A stretch of DNA of 64,000 bases from Vibrio sp. CAU 1672 (GTDB lineage Bacteria > Pseudomonadota > Gammaproteobacteria > Enterobacterales > Vibrionaceae). The position numbers were made by a program, and so were the translations under genes. The stretch is from contig NZ_JARHUF010000002.1 of NCBI RefSeq assembly GCF_029223195.1, positions 1 to 64,000 on the forward strand, in the 5' to 3' direction. Below the pieces are notes generated by a model. It searched no databases, had not been told where the DNA came from, and saw nothing but the letters and a program-made list of their open reading frames with translations. Shown piece by piece: positions 36,090 through 45,757 of the stretch (its first letter is position 1; each line of letters begins with the position of its first letter).

Positions 36090-37344
36090 TTAAAACGGAT
36101 GCTCAGCAAACTGATGGCTGCTTTCCAGCATCTTTTCTGCCACATAACGGTGGGTGGCGGTGGTTGGGTGGGGACATCCCAGAAGACAAATTTCTCAGAG
36201 CCTTGTGTGGCGCACTCTGCCCGAAGTGGGTGGCTGTACAGATAATCCATGGATGACGAACGGTTAATGTCCAGACAAGCCTCACTGGCATTCACAAAGC
36301 CATGTTGCTCTGGATTGGAAGTCAGATCTTCAAACAGAGCATGAGTATTAAATAAAGTGACGCTGTAACCTTTATTCAGATAATAGGTTGCCTGAGCTTT
36401 GATAAACTCATTCATTTCACGCACCTTGGTACGAATGGCCTGAATATCTTCTTGAGTTGAGTATTTAAACGCGGTGCTTTAGTGGCATCTGGCAGAGTCA
36501 TTAACATAAAGTTCTGCGCCCCGGCATCGGTCAGGCGGATCATTGCTTCACTGTAGTCAGACTTCACTTCAGAGACACTGCGGCCATAATTCATAAAGTC
36601 ATTTAAACCAAACTCCAGCGTGAACAGCGTATTGGCTGGCTGGTAGTTTTTTGCCAGTTTGGCGTAAGTCAGGTAGGACGAAACCTGATCGCCAATCCCG
36701 GTCAGGGCAAGATATTGGTTCTCTCCCGCAGCGCCGCCAACCGCCCAGTTATACAGGGGCAGATTTTTTGCCTTGGCAAGATACTCCGTCCAGACAAAGC
36801 CGTTAGAAAAGTGTCCAAGAAACCAACTGTTTGGGTTAGGAAAGCGCCATTGCGAGGCGTTGAATATGTTGCTAGTGTCGGACAAGCTGTCACCCAGGGC
36901 GCCGATTTTGTTGACCTGGGCAGGTTGCATCACCGGATCGTTACTTCAGATGGTGTGGTTGTATGACCAGCGGTTATCGGCGGCAAAGAACGTGATGTCG
37001 GCGTTTTCATTGTCCGGATCCAGCGTTTGCTCACAGCGCTGGCGGATCAGGTTTTGCGAGGTGTCGGTATAAAACATGTTCTTAAAGGATACCGAGCTCC
37101 ACCAGTAACCTTCGAGGGTGAAGTAGCTACCGTCCGGGTTTTGGGCCCACTCCCAGTCGTTGGTAGCGTCGTCACGGGAATAACTGGTGCGGTACCAGCA
37201 GCGTACATAGGTGTAGGTTTTTTGACTTTGGGTACTGATCACTTCAGCGGCAGTGATCATATTTGGGGTAAGGGGGGATTCCTGAGCCATGGCCGACGCT
37301 AAAGGCAGTAGTGTGCTTAGTAATGTGATTGTTCTTTTCATCAT
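36090..37344 (-). pseudogene. tlh: Thermolabile hemolysin / lecithin-dependent phospholipase, disrupted
   Basis: The ancestral product is the roughly 418-residue TLH, a secreted SGNH phospholipase/lysophospholipase typical of V. parahaemolyticus and relatives. The start MMKRTITLLSTLLPLASAMA is a signal peptide, GALGDSLSDTSN holds the catalytic serine, and FVFWDV lies before the catalytic aspartate-histidine region. Three lesions are visible. A TGA at 36946-36948 replaces the expected TGG tryptophan between YNHTI and SNDPVMQ, in frame. One base is missing near 36470, after DATKAP. One base is missing near 36171, just after FWDV, where the THPTTATHRYVAEKM sequence continues in another frame. 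The ancestral stop would be at 36090-36092. With one nonsense change and two deletions, activity is not expected. Confidence 0.88.
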
Positions 37345-37852
37345 TTACTCTTCTTTGGTTATTGTATAACTGATGAGTTTTTTCTCATTAATAAGCCAAT
37401 TTTGAGTTCTTACTCTAATTAGTCAATTGCCGAGTTATGCGTTGTCGCTGTTTTGGCACCGTGGTCATTAAAATATTCATCACGCCAATGCGCAAATCAG
37501 ATAAAAACACCACAGAGAGTGGGTTGCTATTCACCACTTGCTATAATAAGCATTTGCTTTATAAGTATTTGTTCCGATTTTTGCTTTGTTAACTAATATC
37601 GCTTGTTGAGTGATTTAGGCCATTGTCAGTGATGTGTTTGTTAATGCATTAACCACTACATCTACGGTAATATTCCTTTACTCAACGGACATGATTCCCA
37701 CTTTGGCCTTGAGCCTGAACATGGATGATGTTGGCCGGTACGGTCGCTGGTGCGATGGTGAGCATGATTTTCGCCGCTATTGTTCAGAAAATGTGTTCAG
37801 AAAATGGTAAGAAAAAAGCCCTCAGGTTTGGTGAAAAAGATAAGGACACCTC
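37345..37852. other. 508-base intergenic region
   Basis: It lies between the divergent tlh remnant and the gntR-type gene. It is AT-rich, with no open frame of note and no repeat or operator that I can name; both promoters should be here. Confidence 0.4.
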
Positions 37853-38557
37853 GTGCAGTACGTAAAAATTAAAGATTCGATGGTTGAACAGATTGAGGCG
37901 GGCATGTTGTCGCCGCGGCAAAAACTGCCAGCGGAGCGTAAGCTGGCGGAGTCGTTCGATACTACCCGAGTGACTTTACGTGAAGCTTTATCGCTACTGG
38001 AAGCGGAAGGGCGGATTTACCGTGAAGATCGCCGCGGCTGGTTTATCTCCCCGGAGCCATTACGTTACGATCCGAGCCAAAAGTTGAGTTTCCCCGATAT
38101 AGCGAAATCGCAAAATCGTATACCAAAAACTGAATTGCTGGCTGCAAAAGGTATTTTAGCCAATAAACTGGCCGCCCGTTTGCTGAACTTACCGCCGTTT
38201 TCTGATGTTTATCGTGTCGATCGGGTGCGTTATTTGGAAGATCGGCCGGTGGTTTACATGACAAACTATATCCGCCCGGAGTGCTTCCCAAACCTGCTCG
38301 ATTTTGAACTGAACCATTCACTTACTGACATTTATCATGAGCATTTTGGCGTGGTGTATCAGAAGAGCCAGTATCGCATTTCAACCAGTACTTTGTTAGG
38401 CGACACGGCTCAGGCGCTACGCGCGACCTCAGGCACACCTGCGATGGTTATCGAACGCATTAACTATAACCAGCATGGTGAGCTGATTGACTGTGAGATC
38501 TCCCACTGGCGTCATGATGCGATCTGCATTGAATCGGTGGTTGAGCTGAACCGCTGA
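37853..38557 (+). CDS. GntR-family regulator with UTRA domain
   Basis: A 234-residue HutC-subfamily GntR regulator. Residues 1-65 form the winged helix (KIKDSMVEQIEAGMLSPRQKLPAERKLAESF then TRVTLREALSLLEAEG), and residues 85-230 the UTRA ligand-binding domain (PVVYMTNYIRPECFPNL, then ERINYNQHGELIDCEISHWR). UTRA domains usually sense sugars, phosphonates or histidine-pathway intermediates. The gene begins with GTG after AAGGACA. No metabolic operon is beside it, so its target cannot be inferred; phosphonate regulators of Vibrio look similar. Confidence 0.88.
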   Translation: MQYVKIKDSMVEQIEAGMLSPRQKLPAERKLAESFDTTRVTLREALSLLEAEGRIYREDRRGWFISPEPLRYDPSQKLSFPDIAKSQNRIPKTELLAAKGILANKLAARLLNLPPFSDVYRVDRVRYLEDRPVVYMTNYIRPECFPNLLDFELNHSLTDIYHEHFGVVYQKSQYRISTSTLLGDTAQALRATSGTPAMVIERINYNQHGELIDCEISHWRHDAICIESVVELNR

Positions 38558-38579
38558 GCGCATCACAAAAGCGCCATAC

Positions 38580-39485
38580 TTATCCTTTTAGTGTATCGGA
38601 AAACGTTTGTTTGGTTTGGTCTAACCATTCGTAACGACGTCGGTACATAGAACGTTTCGAGCGCGACATACCCTCTGTATCGCGTCTGGTGTCATTGATT
38701 TTTAATTGGTAGAAGTTGCGGTTGTACTCGGTACCGCCCAGTTCTTTCCACAGCGCATCGTAATCGGTTTTAATGCGCCCTTTGCTATAACGTTTGGCTG
38801 CATAAGAGTGGGAATGGGTTTTTACCCCCAGAAGTGTTTCTACGTTCCAGATTTGAGCAAGTAAGGTCAGCAGGCTTACCATCAGGCTTTTGGGTCTTTG
38901 GCCGTACAATTTGCGGGTCAGCTTCTTGATCCTGGCGTTGTTTTCTTCGCTGCTGCGTGGTCCCTGTAAACCACCAATCATGATGCTGCGGCCTCCGTTC
39001 TCATGACCCAGAGTGAAAGAAAGTGTATAGAAGTTGCCACATTCTTTACTGTGTAACACCAGACTCATATCCCCTTCTTTTTGATAACGCCCGTCGAAAA
39101 CAAGTCGGATTGAGTAGGTCACGCCGTCGATTTCAAAAGAAGTTAAGGTTAACCCATCAATATCAGAGTAGATCTCCTTGATTATCGCTTGAGGCATTAG
39201 TTGTGAAATGGTGTTGTAGTGATCGACCACTAAGCGGGAACGCTCAAATGCGGGGCTGTTTTTGATGATGTAAGGACGAAATGGTTTTTCTAAAAACCGG
39301 TGAGTACGGGTACACAACATCTCAAGCAGAGACGTTTCAATGTTGCCCGCAAGATACGCAAATGATTTCTTGTAGAGCAGGGCCCTGGCAATGAACTTAA
39401 TGCGATATGTCCAGATCGGCTTGTAAGTCTCAGCATACTCATCGGAGTAAATGGTTTTAGTGTGGTGAAGGATGGATTTATTCAT
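38580..39485 (-). CDS. VirK/YbjX family protein (DUF535)
   Basis: A 301-residue DUF535 protein of the VirK/YbjX family. The conserved GHENGGRSIMIGGLQGP segment (about residues 179-195) and the C-terminal DYDALWKELGG are family marks. VirK-like proteins affect outer-membrane properties and virulence factor exposure in enterobacteria, with unknown biochemistry. It is convergent with the GntR gene. Confidence 0.85.
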   Translation of the reverse strand: MNKSILHHTKTIYSDEYAETYKPIWTYRIKFIARALLYKKSFAYLAGNIETSLLEMLCTRTHRFLEKPFRPYIIKNSPAFERSRLVVDHYNTISQLMPQAIIKEIYSDIDGLTLTSFEIDGVTYSIRLVFDGRYQKEGDMSLVLHSKECGNFYTLSFTLGHENGGRSIMIGGLQGPRSSEENNARIKKLTRKLYGQRPKSLMVSLLTLLAQIWNVETLLGVKTHSHSYAAKRYSKGRIKTDYDALWKELGGTEYNRNFYQLKINDTRRDTEGMSRSKRSMYRRRYEWLDQTKQTFSDTLKG

Positions 39486-40058
39486 GACAGTTTCACTCCA
39501 GGCTCACTTATTCGATTGCCCTAACGCGCAGATGGCCAGAACGGAACATCCAAATTGGGTTTACCTCTATAAGGTAAAAAAGAAGTGTTTTCGCGATAAC
39601 GGCAGTGAATATAAGATTATTTTGAACGGTGTTTTTTTCTGATTTTAAGAGATAAGCTGAATAAAGTATTGTATGGGTTGGTAAGTGAGTGTCATGAATG
39701 TGTAACGGTGGGAGGGTAGCTGATGGGAGTCGCTTAAGAGTTTGGCGCTGACTTTCCCATGAGTTTTGATCCTACCCTACCATGTCAATGTCGCATTTGC
39801 TTGCCAACGGCACGCACGCCGGTGATGCAAAATACAGCTTCGTCATCGGCTCCTAAGGTAGGATTAATCTGCCAAGCCCCCTCTGAGACGAGCGTTTGAG
39901 ACCTCGCTCATACGTTGAAGTATAACTGCGATTAATCTAACAATCTGAAACATTATCAGCACCATAGATCAAACTATGAGTGCTAAGATACCCGGACATA
40001 TCGAGTCGTTGTTACTCGTAAATCATCTTGTTCAGGTTTGCCAGGAGGGAGAGTGGAA
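39486..40058. other. 573-base intergenic region with a nested inverted repeat
   Basis: It lies between the divergent DUF535 and APH-like genes. It contains a structured stretch at 39741-39876, given as a separate entry. The rest (39486-39740 and 39877-40058) is AT-rich with nothing I recognise. Confidence 0.45.
39741..39876. other. Nested complementary segments, possible structured RNA
   Basis: TTTGGC (39741-39746) pairs with GCCAAG (39871-39876), and inside it ATCCTACC (39769-39776) pairs perfectly with GGTAGGAT (39857-39864). Read on the minus strand the outer ends (CTTGGC at the 5' side, GCGCCAAAC at the 3' side) and an ATGGTAG...CATGGGAAAGT stretch vaguely recall the ends of 5S rRNA, but the middle does not. 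No known class is matched. Confidence 0.3.
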
Positions 40059-40835
40059 ATGTCAAAAAGTGACAGAGAGAGTGCGATCTTTCGTACTGGT
40101 GATCTGATCTGCCGGCCTGCCAGTTACTGGACGATGACCGTACATCAGTTGCTGAACCATTTGTATTCACGTGGTTTTACCGCCTGTCCGCGCGCCGTGT
40201 CGATAGAAGGTGGTAAAGAGCTGCTGAGTTATCTTGAGGGAGATAGTTACAACTACCCGTTACACGGGCCGATCGCGTCATTAAATGCGCTAAAATCAGC
40301 GGCCAAAATACTCAGACAACTGCATGACGCCTCCGAGGACTTTCTTACCGAGCATCGAGACGAAGTATTGCACTGGATGCTACCGGAGAGAGCTCCCAGG
40401 GAAGTGATCTGCCACGGCGATTTCATGCCTTACAACGTTGTACTTAAAGATGATGAGGTGGTTGGAGTGTTCGATTTTGATACGGCACACCCGGCACCAA
40501 GAATTTGGGATATTGCGCTGTCCGTCTACGGCTGGGCGCCGTTTAAAACCGATACCAACGACCGGCTTGGGACACTGCCACAACAGATAATCCGTGCCAA
40601 AATTTTCTGTGACAGCTATGGTTGCTCACGCTTACAGCGAGAAGAACTGGTGGATATGATGACGCTGCGTTTGACGGCACTGGTTGACTATATACGCCAA
40701 CAGGCTGTTAGCGGAGACGGGCAATTTGTGGCGAACGTAGCTCAGGGGCATGATAGCGCCTACTTAAAAGATATTGAGTACCTGCGCAGGCACCGTGAGG
40801 CGATTACTCTGGGGTTATTAGGCAGGTTGGGGTGA
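40059..40835 (+). CDS. Aminoglycoside phosphotransferase-fold kinase
   Basis: A 258-residue protein of the APH/choline kinase superfamily. The catalytic loop is HGDFMPYNVV (the HxDxxxxN pattern, about residues 119-128) and the metal-binding aspartate follows in VFDFDTAHPAPRIWDIA. The N-terminal nucleotide lobe is short compared with true aminoglycoside kinases, so the substrate is likely a small metabolite and drug resistance should not be assumed. The ATG at 40059 follows GGAGGGAGAG. Confidence 0.85.
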   Translation: MSKSDRESAIFRTGDLICRPASYWTMTVHQLLNHLYSRGFTACPRAVSIEGGKELLSYLEGDSYNYPLHGPIASLNALKSAAKILRQLHDASEDFLTEHRDEVLHWMLPERAPREVICHGDFMPYNVVLKDDEVVGVFDFDTAHPAPRIWDIALSVYGWAPFKTDTNDRLGTLPQQIIRAKIFCDSYGCSRLQREELVDMMTLRLTALVDYIRQQAVSGDGQFVANVAQGHDSAYLKDIEYLRRHREAITLGLLGRLG

Positions 40836-40840
40836 TAATA

Positions 40841-40867
40841 AAACCGGAAGCCAATGGCTTCCGGTTT
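40841..40867. terminator. Terminator between convergent genes
   Basis: A 12-bp stem (40841-40852 with 40856-40867, loop AAT). On the minus strand it is followed by TTTTATTAT, so it serves the peptide transporter gene best. Confidence 0.8.
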
Positions 40868-40892
40868 GGGCTGAATGGAGTACGTTGTGGTG

Positions 40893-42371
40893 TTATGCCT
40901 CGGCCTCCACCAACTCAGGTGCCACTTCGTGTTGTTTCGCACTGTCGAGCATTTTGCGGATCACTAAAGATGCTGCTAATGCGATAACTACCATGACCAC
41001 TGCCAGTACAGTAAATAACTGGAAGTAATCACCATAAACGGTTTGCACGATCTCTTGAGTGATTTCCTGGCCTTTTTCCAACGCGATGGACGTTGAGAGC
41101 GCAGCACCGACAATACCACTCAGTGCAATGGCGACAGAGAACAGGCTGACAGAGAAGTTCTCGATGTGTTTAGGTGCAACAGAAAGAATGAAAGCAACCA
41201 CCATTGAGCCGACAATAACTTCGGCAATCGCCTGGAAAAAGTGAATGGCCAGGAAGATTTCCGGCGCGATCACCACATCCTCACCAACGGTGGTAACGGC
41301 AAAGGTCAGAATACCAAAAGCAATTGCAGTCAGGACAAACGCCAGGGCAATCTTTGTTGCAGTAGATAAATGGATATCACGCTTTTCCAGCATACCAAAG
41401 AAGCCCGCAACCATCGGGCCGCCGACCATGCACCACAGCGGGTTCATGGCCATGGCTGCTTCTGGCTCCAGCGGGATGAAGCCGAACAGCGAACCTTTGA
41501 GGGTATTGATCGCGACCATGTTCATTGATGTCATCATCTGACCGTAGTAAACGAAGAAACAGGTGGTCAGAAACGTGACGATAAGGATCGTACCCATTTT
41601 CAGAGATTCTGCTTTGTTGGCTTTGACCATCAGCGAAATGAAGTACAGGATAGCAGCGCCACCGATGGCGTAGACGATGTTCTGGCCAATATCCATGTTA
41701 GAGAACATGAAGAATACCAGCCCAATCATTGCAACAGAGACAAGAGCAAAGAAAAGCCAGTTTTTCAGGCTGACCGATGTTTGATCCAACTCAGTTGCCA
41801 CACCAACTAATCCTTTACGTAAGGTAATCAGCATCAATAATGCGGCCCCCGCCATCACGGCCGAGATAGTAAACCCGCCGTTGAAGCCGATCACCAGTAC
41901 GATCATCGGGAACAGGTATTGGCCGAGAAACGCACCGACATTGTTAACGGAGTAGTTGATTGGGTAACCTTTTTCAAAGTCTTCCTGCGATTTGAACGTG
42001 CGTTTATAAAGGCTGGGATAAGAAGGAGACATCAAACCACGTCCATAACTCGCCAGGGCTATACCACACATTGAAAGGGGAACGTTGGTTGCTGAGGCAC
42101 CTAACACCAACAGCACATAGCCGGATGCAAAAGCCAGAAAAGCAATCGAAAGCGAGCGGTAAGCCCCTAAAAACTTATCGGCTATAAACCCGCCGGCAAT
42201 GGCGAATAAAGGCCCAATTGCAGAGAAGGCACCCACAATCATCATGGTGTCTGCTTCGTTGTAATTGAGGTCTTCTAAGAAGAAACGTGTCAGGCTTACT
42301 AACACACCATAAAATGATAAGCCAAACATCATTTGGCAGAACATCATGGATTTATTTAACTTATTCCACAT
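40893..42371 (-). CDS. POT-family proton-dependent peptide transporter
   Basis: A 492-residue major facilitator protein of the POT/PTR group, which imports di- and tripeptides with protons. About 14 hydrophobic helices are seen. Signature segments include GGFIADKFLGAYRSL (about residues 60-74) and SYPSLYKRTF followed by GYPINYSVNNVGAFLG (about 134-150). The ExxERFxYY motif of helix 1 is not intact (MMFGLSFYGVLV), which is unusual and may change proton coupling. A terminator follows. It lies upstream of nothing obvious; L-serine deaminase is transcribed toward it on the same strand. Confidence 0.85.
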   Translation of the reverse strand: MWNKLNKSMMFCQMMFGLSFYGVLVSLTRFFLEDLNYNEADTMMIVGAFSAIGPLFAIAGGFIADKFLGAYRSLSIAFLAFASGYVLLVLGASATNVPLSMCGIALASYGRGLMSPSYPSLYKRTFKSQEDFEKGYPINYSVNNVGAFLGQYLFPMIVLVIGFNGGFTISAVMAGAALLMLITLRKGLVGVATELDQTSVSLKNWLFFALVSVAMIGLVFFMFSNMDIGQNIVYAIGGAAILYFISLMVKANKAESLKMGTILIVTFLTTCFFVYYGQMMTSMNMVAINTLKGSLFGFIPLEPEAAMAMNPLWCMVGGPMVAGFFGMLEKRDIHLSTATKIALAFVLTAIAFGILTFAVTTVGEDVVIAPEIFLAIHFFQAIAEVIVGSMVVAFILSVAPKHIENFSVSLFSVAIALSGIVGAALSTSIALEKGQEITQEIVQTVYGDYFQLFTVLAVVMVVIALAASLVIRKMLDSAKQHEVAPELVEAEA

Positions 42372-42711
42372 AATTTAATCTCTTATACACGCATAAAGGT
42401 AGTTATTGTTTCTGCTGTATGGTATTAAAACGACATATTACATTTCGTAACAATTGTCGCATAAAGAGCATGAGGTGCACTATATTTTCTAATGCGAAAC
42501 GATTGCTATGCTAATGGCTTGTTCTGGATTAATCGCACATTAGTCGAGCAAAGTGTCGTTTTTGATTTGCTTTGTGGCATTTTATGTTTTAATGGATTTC
42601 TTGAGGGGATGCCTATTTTGCGGAGTTTGAGCTACGGTCATCCATAGTTGGTGACAGAAGATACACCAACTATGGAGCCTGGTGATGGCTTTTTACGCCA
42701 GAAGGGCAGAC
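42372..42711. other. 340-base region with a perfect inverted repeat
   Basis: It separates the serine deaminase stop from the peptide transporter start, both on the minus strand. CCATAGTTGGTG (42642-42653) pairs perfectly with CACCAACTATGG (42664-42675) over a 10-base loop, 37 bases past the deaminase stop. No T run follows, so it is either a Rho-assisted end or an operator. The remainder should contain the transporter promoter. Confidence 0.5.
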
Positions 42712-44082
42712 TTATTCACATGGCGGGGCCATATGAATAATTGCCAATCCGCCCAGTGAGGTTTCACGATATTTCTTATTCATATCCTTGCCGGTCTGAT
42801 ACATGGTTTCGATAACCTTATCTAATGAAATCAGACATTTGCTGGTGCGCTTTAATGCCATGCGCGACGCGTTGATCGCCTTCACCGCACCCATTGCGTT
42901 GCGTTCAATACAAGGCACCTGAACTAACCCTCCAATTGGGTCACAGGTCATCCCTAGTGAATGCTCCATCGCGATTTCAGCGGCGATGCAAATTTGTTCG
43001 TTGCTGCCACCACGCAGGGCGGTTAATCCTGCCGCGGCCATTGACGAAGATACACCGATCTCACCCTGACACCCGACTTCTGCCCCGGAAATAGAAGCAT
43101 TGGTTTTATACAGAATGCCGATCGCGCCGGCTACGGCGAGAAAATCCTTCAGCTGTCGGGTATCAAGCTCTTTGATAAACTTGTGATAGTACATCAGTAC
43201 TGCCGGGATCACGCCTGCAGCGCCGTTGGTGGGAGATGTCACCACCTGCCCGCCGGCGGCGTTTTCTTCACTCACCGCAAAAGCAAACAGGTTGATCCAG
43301 TCCATGATTTCCATCGGATCATTTTCTATCGCTGCGTTAGCCTCAAGTTTTTTCAATAAATTTGGTGCGCGACGGGTGACATTCAGGCCTCCCTCGAGGA
43401 TGCCTTCGGTTTCAAACCCGCGCTGCATGCACAGTGACATCACCTTCCAGATCTGCTCGGTGCGCTGGTCAATCTCTGGCAGGGAACGAAACTGTTGTTC
43501 ATTTTTTAGGATCATCCCACCCAGGCTCAAGCCGTGCTGTTCTGCCAGGGCCAACATCTCCTCGGCGGAAGTGAAATTGAAGGGTACTTGGGTTTCCGGG
43601 TCACTACTGCCATGTTCAAGTTCATCGGCTGTTACGATGAAGCCACCACCGATCGAGTAGTAGGTCTCAAACGCGATCTGGTTGCCTGCGGCATTAAACC
43701 CGGTGATGGTCATGCCATTTTCATGCAGTGGCAGATCTTCGCGATGGAAGATGATGTCTTGCTGGTAATTGAAGGGAATACTGTGAGTGCCGCCCAGTGG
43801 TAACGTCGCACTTTTTATGGCGTCTTGCAGGGTCTGCTTGGCGCTGGTTACCTTGATAGTATCAGGCTGATTGCCCATTAAGCCCAGCACCACCGCGCGG
43901 TCGGTATGGTGGCCTTTCCCGGTCAGTGAGAGGGAACCATACAGATCGACCTGCACTTTATGCACATTGGCCGATGCGGGCATCAGCTTTTGTGAAAAAC
44001 GGTAGCCCGCCAGCATCGGGCCATTAGTATGAGAGCTGGATGGACCGACACCTATTTTGAAAATATCGAAAATCGACAGCAT
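42712..44082 (-). CDS. sdaA: L-serine ammonia-lyase (iron-sulfur type)
   Basis: A 456-residue single-chain L-serine dehydratase that converts serine to pyruvate and ammonia with a [4Fe-4S] cluster. It starts FDIFKIGVGPSSSHTNGPM, the family hallmark, and has the cluster cysteines in CQGEIGVSSSMAAAGL and CDPIGGLVQVPCIERNAMGA. It could equally be named sdaB. The ATG has AGGAAG before it. Placed before a peptide transporter, it fits peptide-derived serine catabolism, which is an inference. Confidence 0.93.
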   Translation of the reverse strand: MLSIFDIFKIGVGPSSSHTNGPMLAGYRFSQKLMPASANVHKVQVDLYGSLSLTGKGHHTDRAVVLGLMGNQPDTIKVTSAKQTLQDAIKSATLPLGGTHSIPFNYQQDIIFHREDLPLHENGMTITGFNAAGNQIAFETYYSIGGGFIVTADELEHGSSDPETQVPFNFTSAEEMLALAEQHGLSLGGMILKNEQQFRSLPEIDQRTEQIWKVMSLCMQRGFETEGILEGGLNVTRRAPNLLKKLEANAAIENDPMEIMDWINLFAFAVSEENAAGGQVVTSPTNGAAGVIPAVLMYYHKFIKELDTRQLKDFLAVAGAIGILYKTNASISGAEVGCQGEIGVSSSMAAAGLTALRGGSNEQICIAAEIAMEHSLGMTCDPIGGLVQVPCIERNAMGAVKAINASRMALKRTSKCLISLDKVIETMYQTGKDMNKKYRETSLGGLAIIHMAPPCE

Positions 44083-44268
44083 AATGGACTTCCTATTGAA
44101 TGAGCCTTTCTAATAATATGTGAAATCAGGGTGATAGCGGAGTTTTTCCGTGCTGGGGACACAATATTTGAGTGTTGTTAATTAAATGTTACCATTGCGG
44201 GCAGTGTTCGGCCAAGGTGTTTTTGTCTCTGGGATAGACTTAAGTTCAGGTGAAATGAGAGCGTAGAC

Positions 44269-45111
44269 ATGCAGGTTAATCATGTTGTTATCGTGTTAGG
44301 AAAACGGCTGGTACATGGTGAGCTTACGGCGGAAGGGCGTTCCCGGGTGCAGGCGTTAGTTGAGCTGTTACCACAGCTGCCGCTTGAACAGACGGCTGTG
44401 GTATTTTGTGGCGGGATCACACCGGATCAGTTATATGCCGAAGCGGACAGAATGCTGGAGTATTATCAGCAGCTTGTTAGTGAGAATGGCATAGGGTTCA
44501 ATCTGCCTGAGCGACATATTCTGCTGGAAAACCGTTCACTGAATACGGTACAAAACATTCAGAATGCAGCGGCGGAGTTGCTTCGCAGTGGTCTGTGTCT
44601 TCCCGGTGAGGCTATTCGGGTGACACTATTATCGAATGACTACCATCTGCAGCGAATTATTGAAATTCAAACTCTGATGGATGAGCAAGGTTTATTGCGG
44701 ACGTTGAAACAATATTGCCAGCGTGCCGGACTGCAGTTAGAGATCCCTCTGGACATCAGCGAGCACTGCAGTGTTCCTTACCCTCATCGGGGTGAGCGTG
44801 CTCAGGCATTTTTACATCTTGATGAGTTGACCACTTACCGCGTTTATCTTGAAGGGATAGTGAGCGGGGTTTTTCAGCGCGATTTAGCTGAGGTCAAAGC
44901 TGGACCTTTTGCAGTTGCTATCCGGGCCGTGGCTGCCCTTGAACGTCTGCCGCTGGAAGAGGAAGAGCAAGCGGCAATTGCGCAAATGAAACAGGCCATC
45001 GAATGGACGGCCGATGATGATTCACGCGAAGCCGCGCAACAGGCATTGACGTCGCTGCACCCGATTTTAACGGCACTGAATCAACGCCTTGATCCTGAAG
45101 CTATTGCTTAA
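44269..45111 (+). CDS. YdcF/ElyC/SanA family protein (DUF218)
   Basis: A 280-residue DUF218 protein. The Rossmann-like core shows VIVLGKRLVHGELTAEGRSRV at the N-terminus, FCGGITPD, and LLENRSLNTVQNIQNA (the conserved E-x-S-x-N-T-x-x-N element), then LLSNDYHLQRI. E. coli YdcF binds S-adenosylmethionine and ElyC/SanA act in envelope integrity; no signal or membrane segment is found here, so it is the soluble YdcF kind. It overlaps the convergent neighbour by 11 bases. Confidence 0.82.
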   Translation: MQVNHVVIVLGKRLVHGELTAEGRSRVQALVELLPQLPLEQTAVVFCGGITPDQLYAEADRMLEYYQQLVSENGIGFNLPERHILLENRSLNTVQNIQNAAAELLRSGLCLPGEAIRVTLLSNDYHLQRIIEIQTLMDEQGLLRTLKQYCQRAGLQLEIPLDISEHCSVPYPHRGERAQAFLHLDELTTYRVYLEGIVSGVFQRDLAEVKAGPFAVAIRAVAALERLPLEEEEQAAIAQMKQAIEWTADDDSREAAQQALTSLHPILTALNQRLDPEAIA

Positions 45112-45757
45112 GCTCACGTTGTGTACGAACAGCGCTCAACGCTATCAGGCAGTAAGAAAGCAGCTCAATCGCTTCTTCAGAAATGTTCTTCACCTCTCGC
45201 ACATAATGGACATCCATTACCTGTTTCCAGAAGCTGCCCATTCCGTATAGACGGGAGAACACTAGAAGCAATACCACAGCACCAATGAGTAGCTTCATGT
45301 AAGGGGTTTGCAAAAGAGTAGCCATCTCGTTCACGGTTTCTTTACCGCCTTGATATGCCTGAGTGCACGCAAGTACGGTGATCAGCAGCGCCGGGTAGAC
45401 CCATGAACCGTGGCGGAGCATATCCAGCCAATAATCCATTTCACGGATCAGTAATACGGCAAAAAAGCCTGATATTAACAGTGCTGCATGTTTTAGCTGT
45501 TGCTGTTGTTTTGAGATGCGGTAAAACGACCATGCCGTAATGCTTAGCATGACTAATTGCAGCGACTCTGTGGCTGAGACTTCACCTAAGCCGGTGCCCA
45601 GCAAGAGGTAATCAATACGAATACTGAGGTTAACCAAAACACTGATCGCAAGGATCGCCAGTAAGCTAAGGCTGGATTGATCAAGGACGTGTTTTGACTC
45701 TTGGCTGATAATGTCCGGACCTACTGAGTTGGCCTGATTTACGGTATGGATTTTCAT
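45101..45757 (-). CDS. Hypothetical inner-membrane protein
   Basis: A 218-residue protein with about five predicted membrane helices (near residues 30-50, 66-80, 90-108, 119-134 and 155-170) and a polar C-terminal tail. No family is recognised. A ribosome-binding site (GGCGGA) precedes the ATG. Its 3' end overlaps the ydcF-like gene by 11 bases on the other strand. The function is unknown; the VREMDYWLDMLRHGSW stretch between helices would be a useful search seed. Confidence 0.6.
   Translation of the reverse strand: MKIHTVNQANSVGPDIISQESKHVLDQSSLSLLAILAISVLVNLSIRIDYLLLGTGLGEVSATESLQLVMLSITAWSFYRISKQQQQLKHAALLISGFFAVLLIREMDYWLDMLRHGSWVYPALLITVLACTQAYQGGKETVNEMATLLQTPYMKLLIGAVVLLLVFSRLYGMGSFWKQVMDVHYVREVKNISEEAIELLSYCLIALSAVRTQRELKQ

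Noticed and set aside
40059..40835. Aminoglycoside resistance gene
   Set aside because: It shares the kinase fold and catalytic loop only; there is no mobile context and no specific match to a known resistance enzyme.
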